From positions 124,001 through 188,000 of the forward strand of contig NZ_KE384549.1 of assembly GCF_000426645.1 (NCBI RefSeq): a stretch of DNA of 64,000 bases, written 5' to 3'. Position 1 is the first letter of the stretch. Every line of letters begins with the position of its first letter. This document shows positions 1-7,936 of the stretch, piece after piece. Source of the DNA: Nakamurella lactea DSM 19367. Its GTDB lineage: Bacteria > Actinomycetota > Actinomycetes > Mycobacteriales > Nakamurellaceae. Made by a program: the position numbers and the translations under genes. The notes under the pieces were generated by a model that saw only the letters and a program-made list of their open reading frames with translations, ran no database searches and was not told the origin of the DNA.

Positions 1-260
1 GCGATGCGGCCGCGAGCAACAACCCCTATCACAACTGGACCAGCAAGGTCTCGACGGCTTCGCTGCAGAGCAGATATGGCAGCGTGATCGGCACCCTCAC
101 CTCGATGAAGGTGACCCTGCGGGACGGCCATGGCGCCGGCGGCGGGCGTGCCGTGTGGGTGCGCCTCTACGGAACCAAGGGACACACCGATCCGATCTCG
201 GGCGAGAGCTTCCGTTCGCAGCTCGGCCTGAAGTCCACCTGGTTCTTCCTGCCGGCCTGA
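1..260 (+). CDS. SpoIID/LytB-domain protein, C-terminal end (partial)
   Basis: The window opens inside this gene; the reading frame begins at base 3 and stops with TGA at 258-260, leaving the last 85 residues. They resemble the end of SpoIID/LytB domain proteins: an NPYHNW segment, then SRYGSVIGTLTSMKVT, a glycine-rich RDG stretch, and a terminal FRSQLGLKSTWFFLPA. SpoIID-type domains act on peptidoglycan glycan strands outside the membrane in sporulating Firmicutes; in actinobacteria the role is less clear. The domain start and any signal peptide lie outside the window. It runs towards the oppositely oriented glycosyltransferase that ends at 296. Confidence 0.7.
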   Translation, partial: DAAASNNPYHNWTSKVSTASLQSRYGSVIGTLTSMKVTLRDGHGAGGGRAVWVRLYGTKGHTDPISGESFRSQLGLKSTWFFLPA

Positions 261-295
261 CCAGTCGAGTTGGCGCCGCCGGACAGGCACGTCCG

Positions 296-1444
296 TCAGG
301 ACACGGCCATCCGGTAGGCGCTCAACGCCGCGTCGGTGCACTTCTGCCAGCTCCAGCCACGAGCAAACTCCCTGGCGGCCAACGGGTCCGGTCGGTCACC
401 GGCCAGGCTCCTGGCGAGCACGCCGGCCAGCGCATCGACGTCACCCACCGGGAAGGTCGCGGCATGCCCGCCGGCTACCTCCAGCATGGCCGGTGTCCGG
501 CTGATCACCACTGAGGTGCCGGCGGCCATCGCCTCGAGCACCGGCAGCCCGAAGCCTTCGTAGATCGACGGCATCACCAGGGTGGTCGCGCCGGCGACCA
601 ACGACGGAAGATCGGCCTGATCGACGTAGGGAAGCGTGATCACCGCGGATCCCGGTGCGGATTCCGGGGGGATCGGCTGCTGGTCTCCCCAGCCCTCGGC
701 GCCGACCAGCACCAGCGGCGGCACCGCGGAACCGGCCTCGGCGGTGAGTCGTCGGTGGGCCTCGACCAGCGTCGTCAGTCCTTTGCGAGGTTCCTTGGTT
801 CCCACGAACAGCAGGTAGTCCGCCGGCAGTCCCCACCGCGCCCGCACCGCGGCTGACGGGGGAGCCGCATCGAACCACGGCTGATCGACGCCCAGCGGCG
901 TCACCACGATGCGCTCCCGCGGGAACCCGTACGCCTCGGCCAGCTCGTCGGCGGTCCAGGCGGTGAGCGAGCAGGCGACCGCGGCCCGTTTGAGCCCGCG
1001 CGGCACCAGCTCTCGATAGGCCAGCGACGACTGGTGCACGGTCTCCGGCAAGTGCAGATAGGAGAGATCGTGGACCGACAGCACACCGGCGGCGCGGCGC
1101 AGCGGCGGCAGCACGTAGTTGGTGGCGTGGAAGACCGCGCTGCGTCCGGCGATCCACTCGGCCGGCGGGAACGACGTCGTCAGCCAGGCCTGACGCAACA
1201 GCCTGGCGGGCACCGGAAGGCCGCGGTGGCGCACCCCTGGCGGCAAAGCGGCAGCGAGCGAGCGCCAGCCGCGCAGGGTGAAGGCAGTGGCGGACAGGTC
1301 GACCTCTGGTGCGGTCGCCAACCCCTGTACCAGGTGCTCGACGAACCGACCGATGCCGGTGCGGACACCCAACAACGGGGTGGCATCGACGGTCACGCTC
1401 AGGCCGCCCTGACGGCCGGTGCGCCGCGGGGAGGTGGCGGACAT
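296..1444 (-). CDS. GT4 family glycosyltransferase
   Basis: A 382-residue GT-B fold glycosyltransferase of family GT4, probably a cytoplasmic mannosyl- or related transferase for surface polysaccharide. The N-terminal half has DATPLL and the glycine loop GVRTGIGRFVEHL; the middle has VHDLSYLHLPE; the nucleotide-sugar half has LLFVGTKEPRKGL and the hallmark SIYEGFGLPVLEAMAAGTSV. It ends with WSWQKCTDAALSAY, a tail pattern shared with the neighbouring GT4 genes. The reading frame stays open upstream of 1444, but family similarity starts just after this ATG. It is divergent from the next gene, with an 88-base gap. Donor and acceptor cannot be read from the sequence. Confidence 0.85.
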   Translation of the reverse strand: MSATSPRRTGRQGGLSVTVDATPLLGVRTGIGRFVEHLVQGLATAPEVDLSATAFTLRGWRSLAAALPPGVRHRGLPVPARLLRQAWLTTSFPPAEWIAGRSAVFHATNYVLPPLRRAAGVLSVHDLSYLHLPETVHQSSLAYRELVPRGLKRAAVACSLTAWTADELAEAYGFPRERIVVTPLGVDQPWFDAAPPSAAVRARWGLPADYLLFVGTKEPRKGLTTLVEAHRRLTAEAGSAVPPLVLVGAEGWGDQQPIPPESAPGSAVITLPYVDQADLPSLVAGATTLVMPSIYEGFGLPVLEAMAAGTSVVISRTPAMLEVAGGHAATFPVGDVDALAGVLARSLAGDRPDPLAAREFARGWSWQKCTDAALSAYRMAVS

Positions 1445-1532
1445 CAGCGATACCGTACCCGGGAGGCGGGCCGCCACCCGCTCCACGGACCGTGGCCGCC
1501 CGGGTCGCCGTCGATGTCGGGAGGTGACCGCG

Positions 1533-2696
1533 GTGCCGGTGCTGACCGTGATCGTCGAGCAGTTGCTGTCGCCGGTACCCGGCGGCACCGGACGGGTCAC
1601 CAAGGAGCTGGCGACGGCGATGGCGGCGCAGGCCCCGCCCGGCTGGCAGCTGCGGACGGCGAGCGCGTGGCACTCGTCGACCGCGGCGGCCGTCATTGAC
1701 GGTCCGATCGGGGCGATCCGGCCACGGCGGCTACCGGCCGGCCGGCGGGCGCTGTCGGTGCTGTGGGAACGCGGCCTGCCGCCGGCGGTCGCCGGCGATG
1801 TGGTGCTGGCGCCGACCCCGTTGTTCCCGAGTGGTCCGCCGCTGCCGCCGGCCCGGCGCGGCCAGCGCCGGCTGGTCATCGTGCACGACGCCGTGCCGTA
1901 CACCCACCCGGAGACCCTGACCCCCCGCGGGGTCGGCTGGCACCGCAGGATGATCGAGCGGGCGGCCGGGTCCGCCCGGATCATCGTCCCGGCGCAGGCG
2001 GTCGCGAGCGAGCTCGCCGACTACGTGTCGCTGGCGCGACCACCCGCGGTGGTCGGCTGGGGGGTGGGGGACGATCTCGCGCCGCCCGCCGACGCCGTTG
2101 CCAGGCGGCGGCGGCTCGGTCTCCCCGAGCGCTACCTGGTGTTCGTCGGCACGGTCGAGCCGCGGAAGGGTCTTGACCTGCTGTTCGCGGCGCTCGGGGC
2201 GCCGGGCGGCAGTGGGGACGGCAGCGACGACGGGGCTGAGGACAACCCCGTCCGATCAGTCCCGGTAGCCATCGTCGGCCCGGCCGGCTGGGGCACCGGA
2301 CTCGACCAGTTGGTCGCCGCGTCCGGCCTGGCGAAGCAGCGGGTGCTGGCGTTGGGCCGGCTCGACGACGCCGACCTGGCCGCGACCGTCACCGGGGCCG
2401 CCGCACTGGTGGCACCCAGCCGTTCCGAAGGATTCGGGTTGCCGGTGTTGGAAGCGATGGCCCTGGGTGTGCCAGTGCTGCACACCGCTGTGCCGGCGTT
2501 GACCGAGCTCACCGACGGCGCCGCCGCGGTGGTTGCCAACGAGGATCCGGCCGCGCTGGCGGCCGCTCTGGCGACGCTGCTGGCGGATCCAGGTGCGCGG
2601 GCCCGGCTGGCTGAAGCGGGCCGACGACGTGCCGCGGCGTTCTCGTGGCAGAAAGCCGCAGAACGGACCTGGCAGCTGGTCAGGGACCCGGGGTGA
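1533..2696 (+). CDS. GT4 family glycosyltransferase
   Basis: About 387 residues, GT-B fold, family GT4. The start chosen is GTG at 1533, eight bases after a GGGAGG Shine-Dalgarno at 1519-1524; an in-frame GTG at 1524 overlaps that site and is less likely. Motifs are the glycine loop SPVPGGTGRVTKEL, VHDAVPYTHPETL, YLVFVGTVEPRKGL and SRSEGFGLPVLEAMALGVPV. The C-terminal FSWQKAAERTW matches the ends of the proteins at 296-1444 and 5002-6144, so the three look like paralogues that may extend the same glycan. It heads a same-strand series running to 10041. The sugar transferred is unknown. Confidence 0.85.
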   Translation: MPVLTVIVEQLLSPVPGGTGRVTKELATAMAAQAPPGWQLRTASAWHSSTAAAVIDGPIGAIRPRRLPAGRRALSVLWERGLPPAVAGDVVLAPTPLFPSGPPLPPARRGQRRLVIVHDAVPYTHPETLTPRGVGWHRRMIERAAGSARIIVPAQAVASELADYVSLARPPAVVGWGVGDDLAPPADAVARRRRLGLPERYLVFVGTVEPRKGLDLLFAALGAPGGSGDGSDDGAEDNPVRSVPVAIVGPAGWGTGLDQLVAASGLAKQRVLALGRLDDADLAATVTGAAALVAPSRSEGFGLPVLEAMALGVPVLHTAVPALTELTDGAAAVVANEDPAALAAALATLLADPGARARLAEAGRRRAAAFSWQKAAERTWQLVRDPG

Positions 2697-2780
2697 ATTG
2701 CCTATGCTGGTTCCGCCCGCCAGTTCGTCGGGCAGACACCGATGGCGACGGGATAGCGGCGTGAGTCGAGCGGGTGACCG

Positions 2781-4952
2781 GTGGTGAGTGACCGGTCGGT
2801 CGGCGACGCTCCTGCTCTGAAGCCGACCGGCATGGAATTGCCGAAGGGGCCGTCCCTGCTGACCGCCTTCGTGATCGGGATTCCGGACCGGATCTGCCAG
2901 CTGTCGCTGGCCGTCATCCTCGGCGTGGCGATACCCGTTCAGCTCAGCATCTTCCACTCGTACGTCGTGTTCCCGCTGATGCTGCTGCTGGCCGCGGTGG
3001 GCTGGCGGCTGATGCCGGCCTCGCCGGTGCAACGACCGGCCGCCGCCGGAATCATCGGCCGCCTCGGCTGGTCGAGCCGGTGGGCCTGGGCGATAGGCAC
3101 CGCGATCGCTGTACTGATTGCCGTGCTGTGGTTCCTGATCAACCGGCACTACTACTCCGAACTGCTGTCCGTGCGACGGGACCCGTCCATTTACACCCTG
3201 CGCGGGTTCTACCTGATGAACCACCCATCGCCGGACGCGGCGTTGGATCCCGACATGCTGGCGGTCCGCAAGGCCGTCCCACAGGTTTCGCTGTATCAGG
3301 GCGGTGAGACCAGACGGATCATCCGCTACTTGCAGAGCACCACGATCGTGCCCGGCATGATCGCCGTCGCCGGGTGGATCGGCGGGGCCGGCTGGCTGCT
3401 GCAGGCCAACGTACTGATCGGCGCCGTCGGGCTCGTCACCGTCTACGCCATCGCCCGGCGGATGGCCGGCCCGTGGTTCGGACTGATCCCGGTGCTCGGG
3501 CTGGCGGTGAGCATGCCGCTCGCGGCGTTCTCCCGGGCGCCGTACACCGAGCCGGTCTCGATGATCACCATCACTGTCGGACTGCTCGGGTTGTGGTGTG
3601 CCGTCAGGGAGAAGAGCCCGCGGATGTGGCTGCTGGCCGGCCTCGGGATCGGCGCCACCGCACTGACCAGGATCGACGGCGTGCTGCTGGTGATCGGCAC
3701 GGTCGCCGGGCTGGCCGTCGCGATCGGCTTCTGCGCCTCGGTCGAGGTCCGTCGAACCTTGTACCGCGGGCTGCTGTGGCTTCTGGCCGGGGCCGTTCCG
3801 ATGGTGCTGCTCGGCTACACCGATCTGAAGTTCCATTCGCCGGACTACCTGTTTGCGCTGCGCACCGAGGCACATGCACTGTGGTTCGCGCTGGGCGGGG
3901 TAGTAGTGGTCGCGTTGTTGATGCGCTGGATGCCGCTGGCCGTCGGCCGCTGGCTGCGGGTTCATCGGGCCGCCCTCGCCTGGATCCTGAGCGTCGTCCT
4001 GGTGGCGGTACTGGCCTACCTGGCTCTTCGTCCGCTGTGGCAGATCACCCGCGGGGTCGAAGGAATCTATGCGATCGGGATCGGCAACCGGCAGAAGCAA
4101 GAGGGCCTGCCGCTGGACATCCACCGCAGCTACAGCGAGATGTCGGTGACCTGGCTCTCCTGGTACTTCGGCTGGGCCGTGGTGGCGTTGGCCGGAGCTG
4201 CTGTGGTGGCGGCCGTCATCGCGATGATTCGACGTCGGAACCTGGCGCTGATGTTGGTGCTCGCCCCGCTCGCGGCCAGCGCCCTGCTCTATCTGTATGC
4301 CCCGAACATCACTCCGGACCAGATCTGGGCGATGCGTCGCTACCTCCCCGCGGTGCTCCCCGGCATGTTGTTGGTCCTGGCCTGGGGGGCGGCCGAGGCG
4401 ACCGGCGGCCTGCAGCGTTGGTGGAGTAAGAGGCTCCCGGCCGGCGCGGCAGGTGATCGGCGAGATCGCTCGGTTACGAGCGTGCTGCTGGCGGTGGCCA
4501 CGGCGGTCACGGTGATTCCCGCGGTCCTGTCCTGGGGGCCGATGTTCACGGTCCGGGAAGGCCAGGGCCAATACGATCTGGTGCGCGGGATCTGCTCGAC
4601 GATCACCGGCGACAAGGCGTTGATCCTCGGTTCCCCACCGAAGATGGGCTACTACCAGGTGACGCTGAACAACGTGTGCGGCGTCCAGACCCTGTACCTG
4701 AAGGCACCGGACCAGGCCAAGGTGGCAAAGATCCAACAGACCTGGGGCGGGACGATCACCGTGGTCACGTTCACGCCGAAACAGGTTCAGTGGTCGGTGC
4801 CTCCGGCCAAGACGCCCGATCTGGCGCTCGACTACCAGATGTGGGAGTCGACGCTGTCGAGGGTTCCCAGCAAGCCTGTCGACGAATCGACCGACGTGTG
4901 GATCGGTACCGTCGAGCCGAGTGGACTGGTTCGGCCCCGATCGTCCGGCTGA
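2781..4952 (+). CDS. Polytopic membrane protein, GT-C glycosyltransferase-like
   Basis: About 723 residues with many hydrophobic segments. It is a clear paralogue of the protein at 7933-10041: both carry RDP(S/G)IYTLR near residue 130, an (A/S)PY(T/S)EP motif, the string PDQIWAMRR before the last membrane segments, and a GTV(E/D)P ending. An acidic motif in the first large outward loop after a membrane segment is typical of GT-C transferases that use polyprenyl-phosphate sugars, so the RDP aspartate is a candidate catalytic residue; that is inference. GTG codons at 2781 and 2784 are both possible starts. The gene lies between GT4 genes. Confidence 0.7.
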   Translation: MVSDRSVGDAPALKPTGMELPKGPSLLTAFVIGIPDRICQLSLAVILGVAIPVQLSIFHSYVVFPLMLLLAAVGWRLMPASPVQRPAAAGIIGRLGWSSRWAWAIGTAIAVLIAVLWFLINRHYYSELLSVRRDPSIYTLRGFYLMNHPSPDAALDPDMLAVRKAVPQVSLYQGGETRRIIRYLQSTTIVPGMIAVAGWIGGAGWLLQANVLIGAVGLVTVYAIARRMAGPWFGLIPVLGLAVSMPLAAFSRAPYTEPVSMITITVGLLGLWCAVREKSPRMWLLAGLGIGATALTRIDGVLLVIGTVAGLAVAIGFCASVEVRRTLYRGLLWLLAGAVPMVLLGYTDLKFHSPDYLFALRTEAHALWFALGGVVVVALLMRWMPLAVGRWLRVHRAALAWILSVVLVAVLAYLALRPLWQITRGVEGIYAIGIGNRQKQEGLPLDIHRSYSEMSVTWLSWYFGWAVVALAGAAVVAAVIAMIRRRNLALMLVLAPLAASALLYLYAPNITPDQIWAMRRYLPAVLPGMLLVLAWGAAEATGGLQRWWSKRLPAGAAGDRRDRSVTSVLLAVATAVTVIPAVLSWGPMFTVREGQGQYDLVRGICSTITGDKALILGSPPKMGYYQVTLNNVCGVQTLYLKAPDQAKVAKIQQTWGGTITVVTFTPKQVQWSVPPAKTPDLALDYQMWESTLSRVPSKPVDESTDVWIGTVEPSGLVRPRSSG

Positions 4953-5001
4953 CCGTCGCGTAACGCCGCCCGCCCCCGGAGAGAGAGTGAGAGAGCAACG
5001 A

Positions 5002-6144
5002 ATGCCGTCCCCGAAGGTGCTCCTGGACGCGACGGCGGTGCCCGCCGCGCGCGGCGGCGTCGGACGGTACGTCGACGAACTCGCGGCAGCGCTCGACGGC
5101 GGGGGCGGTCTGTCGATCGCCTGCCAGCAGCGGGACGCCGACACCTTCTCCACCCGGGCACCCCAGGCCCGGGTGGTGGCACTGTCCGGGCGGCTCGCGT
5201 CCCGGCCGGCCCGGCTCGGCTGGGAGCAGACCGGGCTGCCCATGCTCGCCCGCCGGCTGAAGGTCGACGTCGTGCACTCGCCGCACTACACGATGCCGAT
5301 GGCATCGCCGGTTCCGGTCGTCGTCACGCTGCACGACGCCACCTTCTTCTCCGACCGGGAGCTGCACCTGGGCGTCAAGGGTCGGTTCTTCCGCGGCTGG
5401 ACGAAGTACTCGCTGCGGCACGCGGCCGTCTGCGTGGTGGACAGCGCCGCGACCGGTGACGAGCTCGTCCGACTGGCATCGGCTGATCCCGCCAAGCTGC
5501 AGGTCGGCCACCTGGGGGTGGACCGGGACCGGTTCGCCGTCCCCGATGCCGGACAGGTGCGGGCCGCGCGCGATCACCTCGGGATCGGTGACCGAAAGTA
5601 CCTGGCGTTCCTGGCGACTCACGAACCGCGGAAGAACATTCCGGCGCTGGTGGCCGGTTTCGTCCGCGCTGCGGGCGCACTCGCAGATCCACCCGTGCTG
5701 GTGCTGGCCGGAGCGCCGGGGTGGGATCGGACTATCGATGACGCGGTCGCCGGCGTTCCCGACCGGCTCACCGTGCTGCGACCGGGATACCTGCCGGTGG
5801 AGTTGCTCGCGGGCTATCTCGGCGGAGCAGAGATCGTCACCTACCCGAGTCTCGGGGAGGGTTTCGGTCTACCGGTGCTGGAGGGAATGGCTTGCGGTGC
5901 AGCGGTTCTCACCACCCGACGGCTGTCGCTACCCGAGGTCGGCGGCGACGCCGTCGCCTACTGCGAACCCGATGAGGCCGATATTGCCCGGGCCATCACG
6001 GACCTGCTGGATCGGCCGGAGCTGCGCGCCGAGCTCGGTCGGCGCGGGGTGCAGCGCGCCGCGCTGTTCAGCTGGCAGGCGTGCGCCGAGGCCTGCCGAG
6101 AGGCCTATCAGCGGGCCGTGGCGACCAGCGGTGCGGCGCGATGA
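5002..6144 (+). CDS. GT4 family glycosyltransferase
   Basis: About 380 residues, GT-B fold, family GT4. The protein starts MPSPKVLLDATAVPAARGG, has the nucleotide-sugar half KYLAFLATHEPRKNI and the hallmark SLGEGFGLPVLEGMACGAAV, and ends FSWQACAEACREAY. The ATG at 5002 is favoured because it directly precedes the family start; GTG at 4987, behind a GGAGAGAG stretch, is an alternative that adds five residues. Its stop overlaps the next start (ATGA at 6141-6144), so it is translationally coupled to the rhamnosyltransferase gene. It probably builds the same glycan as its neighbours; donor unknown. Confidence 0.85.
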   Translation: MPSPKVLLDATAVPAARGGVGRYVDELAAALDGGGGLSIACQQRDADTFSTRAPQARVVALSGRLASRPARLGWEQTGLPMLARRLKVDVVHSPHYTMPMASPVPVVVTLHDATFFSDRELHLGVKGRFFRGWTKYSLRHAAVCVVDSAATGDELVRLASADPAKLQVGHLGVDRDRFAVPDAGQVRAARDHLGIGDRKYLAFLATHEPRKNIPALVAGFVRAAGALADPPVLVLAGAPGWDRTIDDAVAGVPDRLTVLRPGYLPVELLAGYLGGAEIVTYPSLGEGFGLPVLEGMACGAAVLTTRRLSLPEVGGDAVAYCEPDEADIARAITDLLDRPELRAELGRRGVQRAALFSWQACAEACREAYQRAVATSGAAR

Positions 6145-7067
6145 CGGACTCTGCGAAGACGGACTCTGGGATGACGGGCACTGTCGGCATCGTTGTGGTG
6201 ACCTTCTCGCCCGGCGATGCGCTGAACTCGTTCCTGGACTCGGTGCCGGCGGCGACCAGTCGGCCGACCCGAATTATCATGGCGGACAACGGATCCACCG
6301 ATGGATCGGTAGAGGCAGCGGCCGCGGCCGGCCGCGCCGAACTCCTGCGAACGGGCGGGAACCTCGGCTACGGATCCGCGGCGAACCGTGGCGTCGCCGC
6401 GCTGCCCGCCGAGATCGAGTACGTGATGGTGGCGAACCCGGATGTCGTCCTCGGCGCCGGCAGTGTCGACACCCTGCTCGCGGCAGCCAGGGACAACCCG
6501 CGCGCGGGAGCACTCGGCCCGGCGATCAGGACTCCCGACGGCGCGCTGTACCCCTCCGCCAGGCGGCTGCCCACCCTGTCCGCCGGGGCCGGCCACGCCG
6601 TCCTTGGCTGGCTCTGGCCACGCAACCCGTGGACCCGCGCCTACCGGGCGGAAGACGAAAAGGTCGGTCGCCGGACCGCGGGCTGGCTGTCCGGCTCATG
6701 TCTGTTGCTGCGCCGTGCGGCGTTCGACGACGTCGGCGGCTTCGACGAGCGCTACTTCATGTACTTCGAAGACATCGATCTGGCCGATCGGCTGATGAAG
6801 GCCGGCTGGCAGAATCTGTACGTTCCGGACGCCGAGGTCGAGCACATCGGCGGGCACGCCACCGAGCGCACTCCTGGTCGGATGCTCGACGAGCACCATC
6901 GCAGCGCCTATCGGTATCTGGCAGATCGCCGGCCGGCGCGCTGGCAGGCGCCGATCCGCTGGGGCCTGAAGGGTGCGTTGACCGCTCGGGCCGCGGTGGC
7001 GCGACGTAGCCGTAAGGTCGCGGCCGGAGCGGCCATCGACGGTTCCATCAACAAGGGAGAGAACTGA
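6141..7067 (+). CDS. wbbL: WbbL-like rhamnosyltransferase (GT2)
   Basis: A 308-residue GT2 transferase. The N-terminal VGIVVVTFSPGDALNSFLDS, then MADNGSTDGS, GGNLGYGSAANRG and VANPDVVL follow the pattern of actinobacterial WbbL, which moves rhamnose from dTDP-rhamnose to N-acetylglucosaminyl-diphosphoprenol in linker-unit synthesis at the inner membrane face. The second half has FDERYFMYFEDIDLADR, matching the ED acceptor-side motif of the family. Start ATG 6141 overlaps the previous stop. The next gene is rmlA, the first enzyme of dTDP-rhamnose synthesis, which supports rhamnose as donor. The exact acceptor is inferred; a side-chain rhamnosyltransferase is also possible. Confidence 0.8.
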   Translation: MTDSAKTDSGMTGTVGIVVVTFSPGDALNSFLDSVPAATSRPTRIIMADNGSTDGSVEAAAAAGRAELLRTGGNLGYGSAANRGVAALPAEIEYVMVANPDVVLGAGSVDTLLAAARDNPRAGALGPAIRTPDGALYPSARRLPTLSAGAGHAVLGWLWPRNPWTRAYRAEDEKVGRRTAGWLSGSCLLLRRAAFDDVGGFDERYFMYFEDIDLADRLMKAGWQNLYVPDAEVEHIGGHATERTPGRMLDEHHRSAYRYLADRRPARWQAPIRWGLKGALTARAAVARRSRKVAAGAAIDGSINKGEN

Positions 7068-7936
7068 TGAAGGGCATCGTGTTGGCGGGCGGACGAGGAT
7101 CACGGCTGTGGCCCGCCACCCTGGGAGTGTCCAAACAGATGCTCCCGGTCTACGACAAGCCGATGATCTACTACCCGCTGTCGGTGTTGATGCTGGCCGG
7201 CATCAGGGACATCCTGGTGATCACCACACCCGAGGACAACGACAGCTTCCGGCGGATGCTGGGGGACGGCGCGGCCTGGGGCGTCAACCTGAGCTACGTG
7301 GTGCAGGCCGAACCGGCAGGTATCGCCCAGGCGTTCCTGATCGGCGCCGACCACATCGGGGCAGACTCGGTAGCGCTGGTGTTGGGGGACAACATCTTTC
7401 ACGGCTATGGGCTGACGGCCAAGCTTGCCGAGTCGCAGCAGCGGTTGGATGGGTGCGTGCTGTTCGGGTACCCGGTGTCCGATCCCGAACGCTACGGCGT
7501 CGGGCTCGCCGATGAACGCGGCAAGCTGTTGTCGATCGAGGAGAAGCCGGCGCAGCCGAGGAGCAACCGCGCCATCACCGGGCTGTACATGTACACACCC
7601 GATGTGGTCGAGCTCGCCGGCGGCCTGCGACCGTCGCCCCGGGGCGAGCTGGAGATCACCGACCTGAACAACATCTACGTGCAGCAGGGCCGCGCGCTGC
7701 TGCAGGACCTCGGTCGTGGTTACGCCTGGCTCGACACCGGCACGCACGACGCACTGCAGGCAGCCGGACAGTACGTCCAGGTGATGCAGCACCGGCAGGG
7801 CGTTCGGATCGCCTGCCTGGAGGAGATCGCTCTGGCGCACGGGTGGATCACCCCGGAGCAATGTGCGCGGCGAGGTAGGGAACTCGGTTCCAGCGACTAC
7901 GGTCGCTACGTGCTGGACCTGGTGGAGAACGCGTGA
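7067..7936 (+). CDS. rmlA: Glucose-1-phosphate thymidylyltransferase RmlA
   Basis: A 289-residue nucleotidyltransferase making dTDP-glucose from glucose-1-phosphate and dTTP, the first step to dTDP-L-rhamnose. The N-terminus MKGIVLAGGRGSRLWPAT is the nucleotide loop (GGxGxRL), followed by SKQMLPVYDKPMIYYPLS, LGDNIFHG, SIEEKPAQPRSNRAITGLY and AWLDTGTHDAL, all standard for RmlA; the length equals the usual 290 or so. It starts on the last base of the wbbL stop (TGATG), with GGGAGAG just upstream, and its own stop overlaps the next GTG. rmlB, rmlC and rmlD are not in the window. Confidence 0.95.
   Translation: MKGIVLAGGRGSRLWPATLGVSKQMLPVYDKPMIYYPLSVLMLAGIRDILVITTPEDNDSFRRMLGDGAAWGVNLSYVVQAEPAGIAQAFLIGADHIGADSVALVLGDNIFHGYGLTAKLAESQQRLDGCVLFGYPVSDPERYGVGLADERGKLLSIEEKPAQPRSNRAITGLYMYTPDVVELAGGLRPSPRGELEITDLNNIYVQQGRALLQDLGRGYAWLDTGTHDALQAAGQYVQVMQHRQGVRIACLEEIALAHGWITPEQCARRGRELGSSDYGRYVLDLVENA

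Noticed and set aside
1445-1984. Upstream extension of the first GT4 gene
   Set aside because: The extension is antisense to the divergent GT4 gene and has no family similarity; the frame is merely open because of high GC.
2256-5243. Open reading frame of 995 codons on the minus strand
   Set aside because: It is antisense to the GT4 and membrane protein genes, has the Gln/Arg/His-rich composition of a shadow frame and no family motif.
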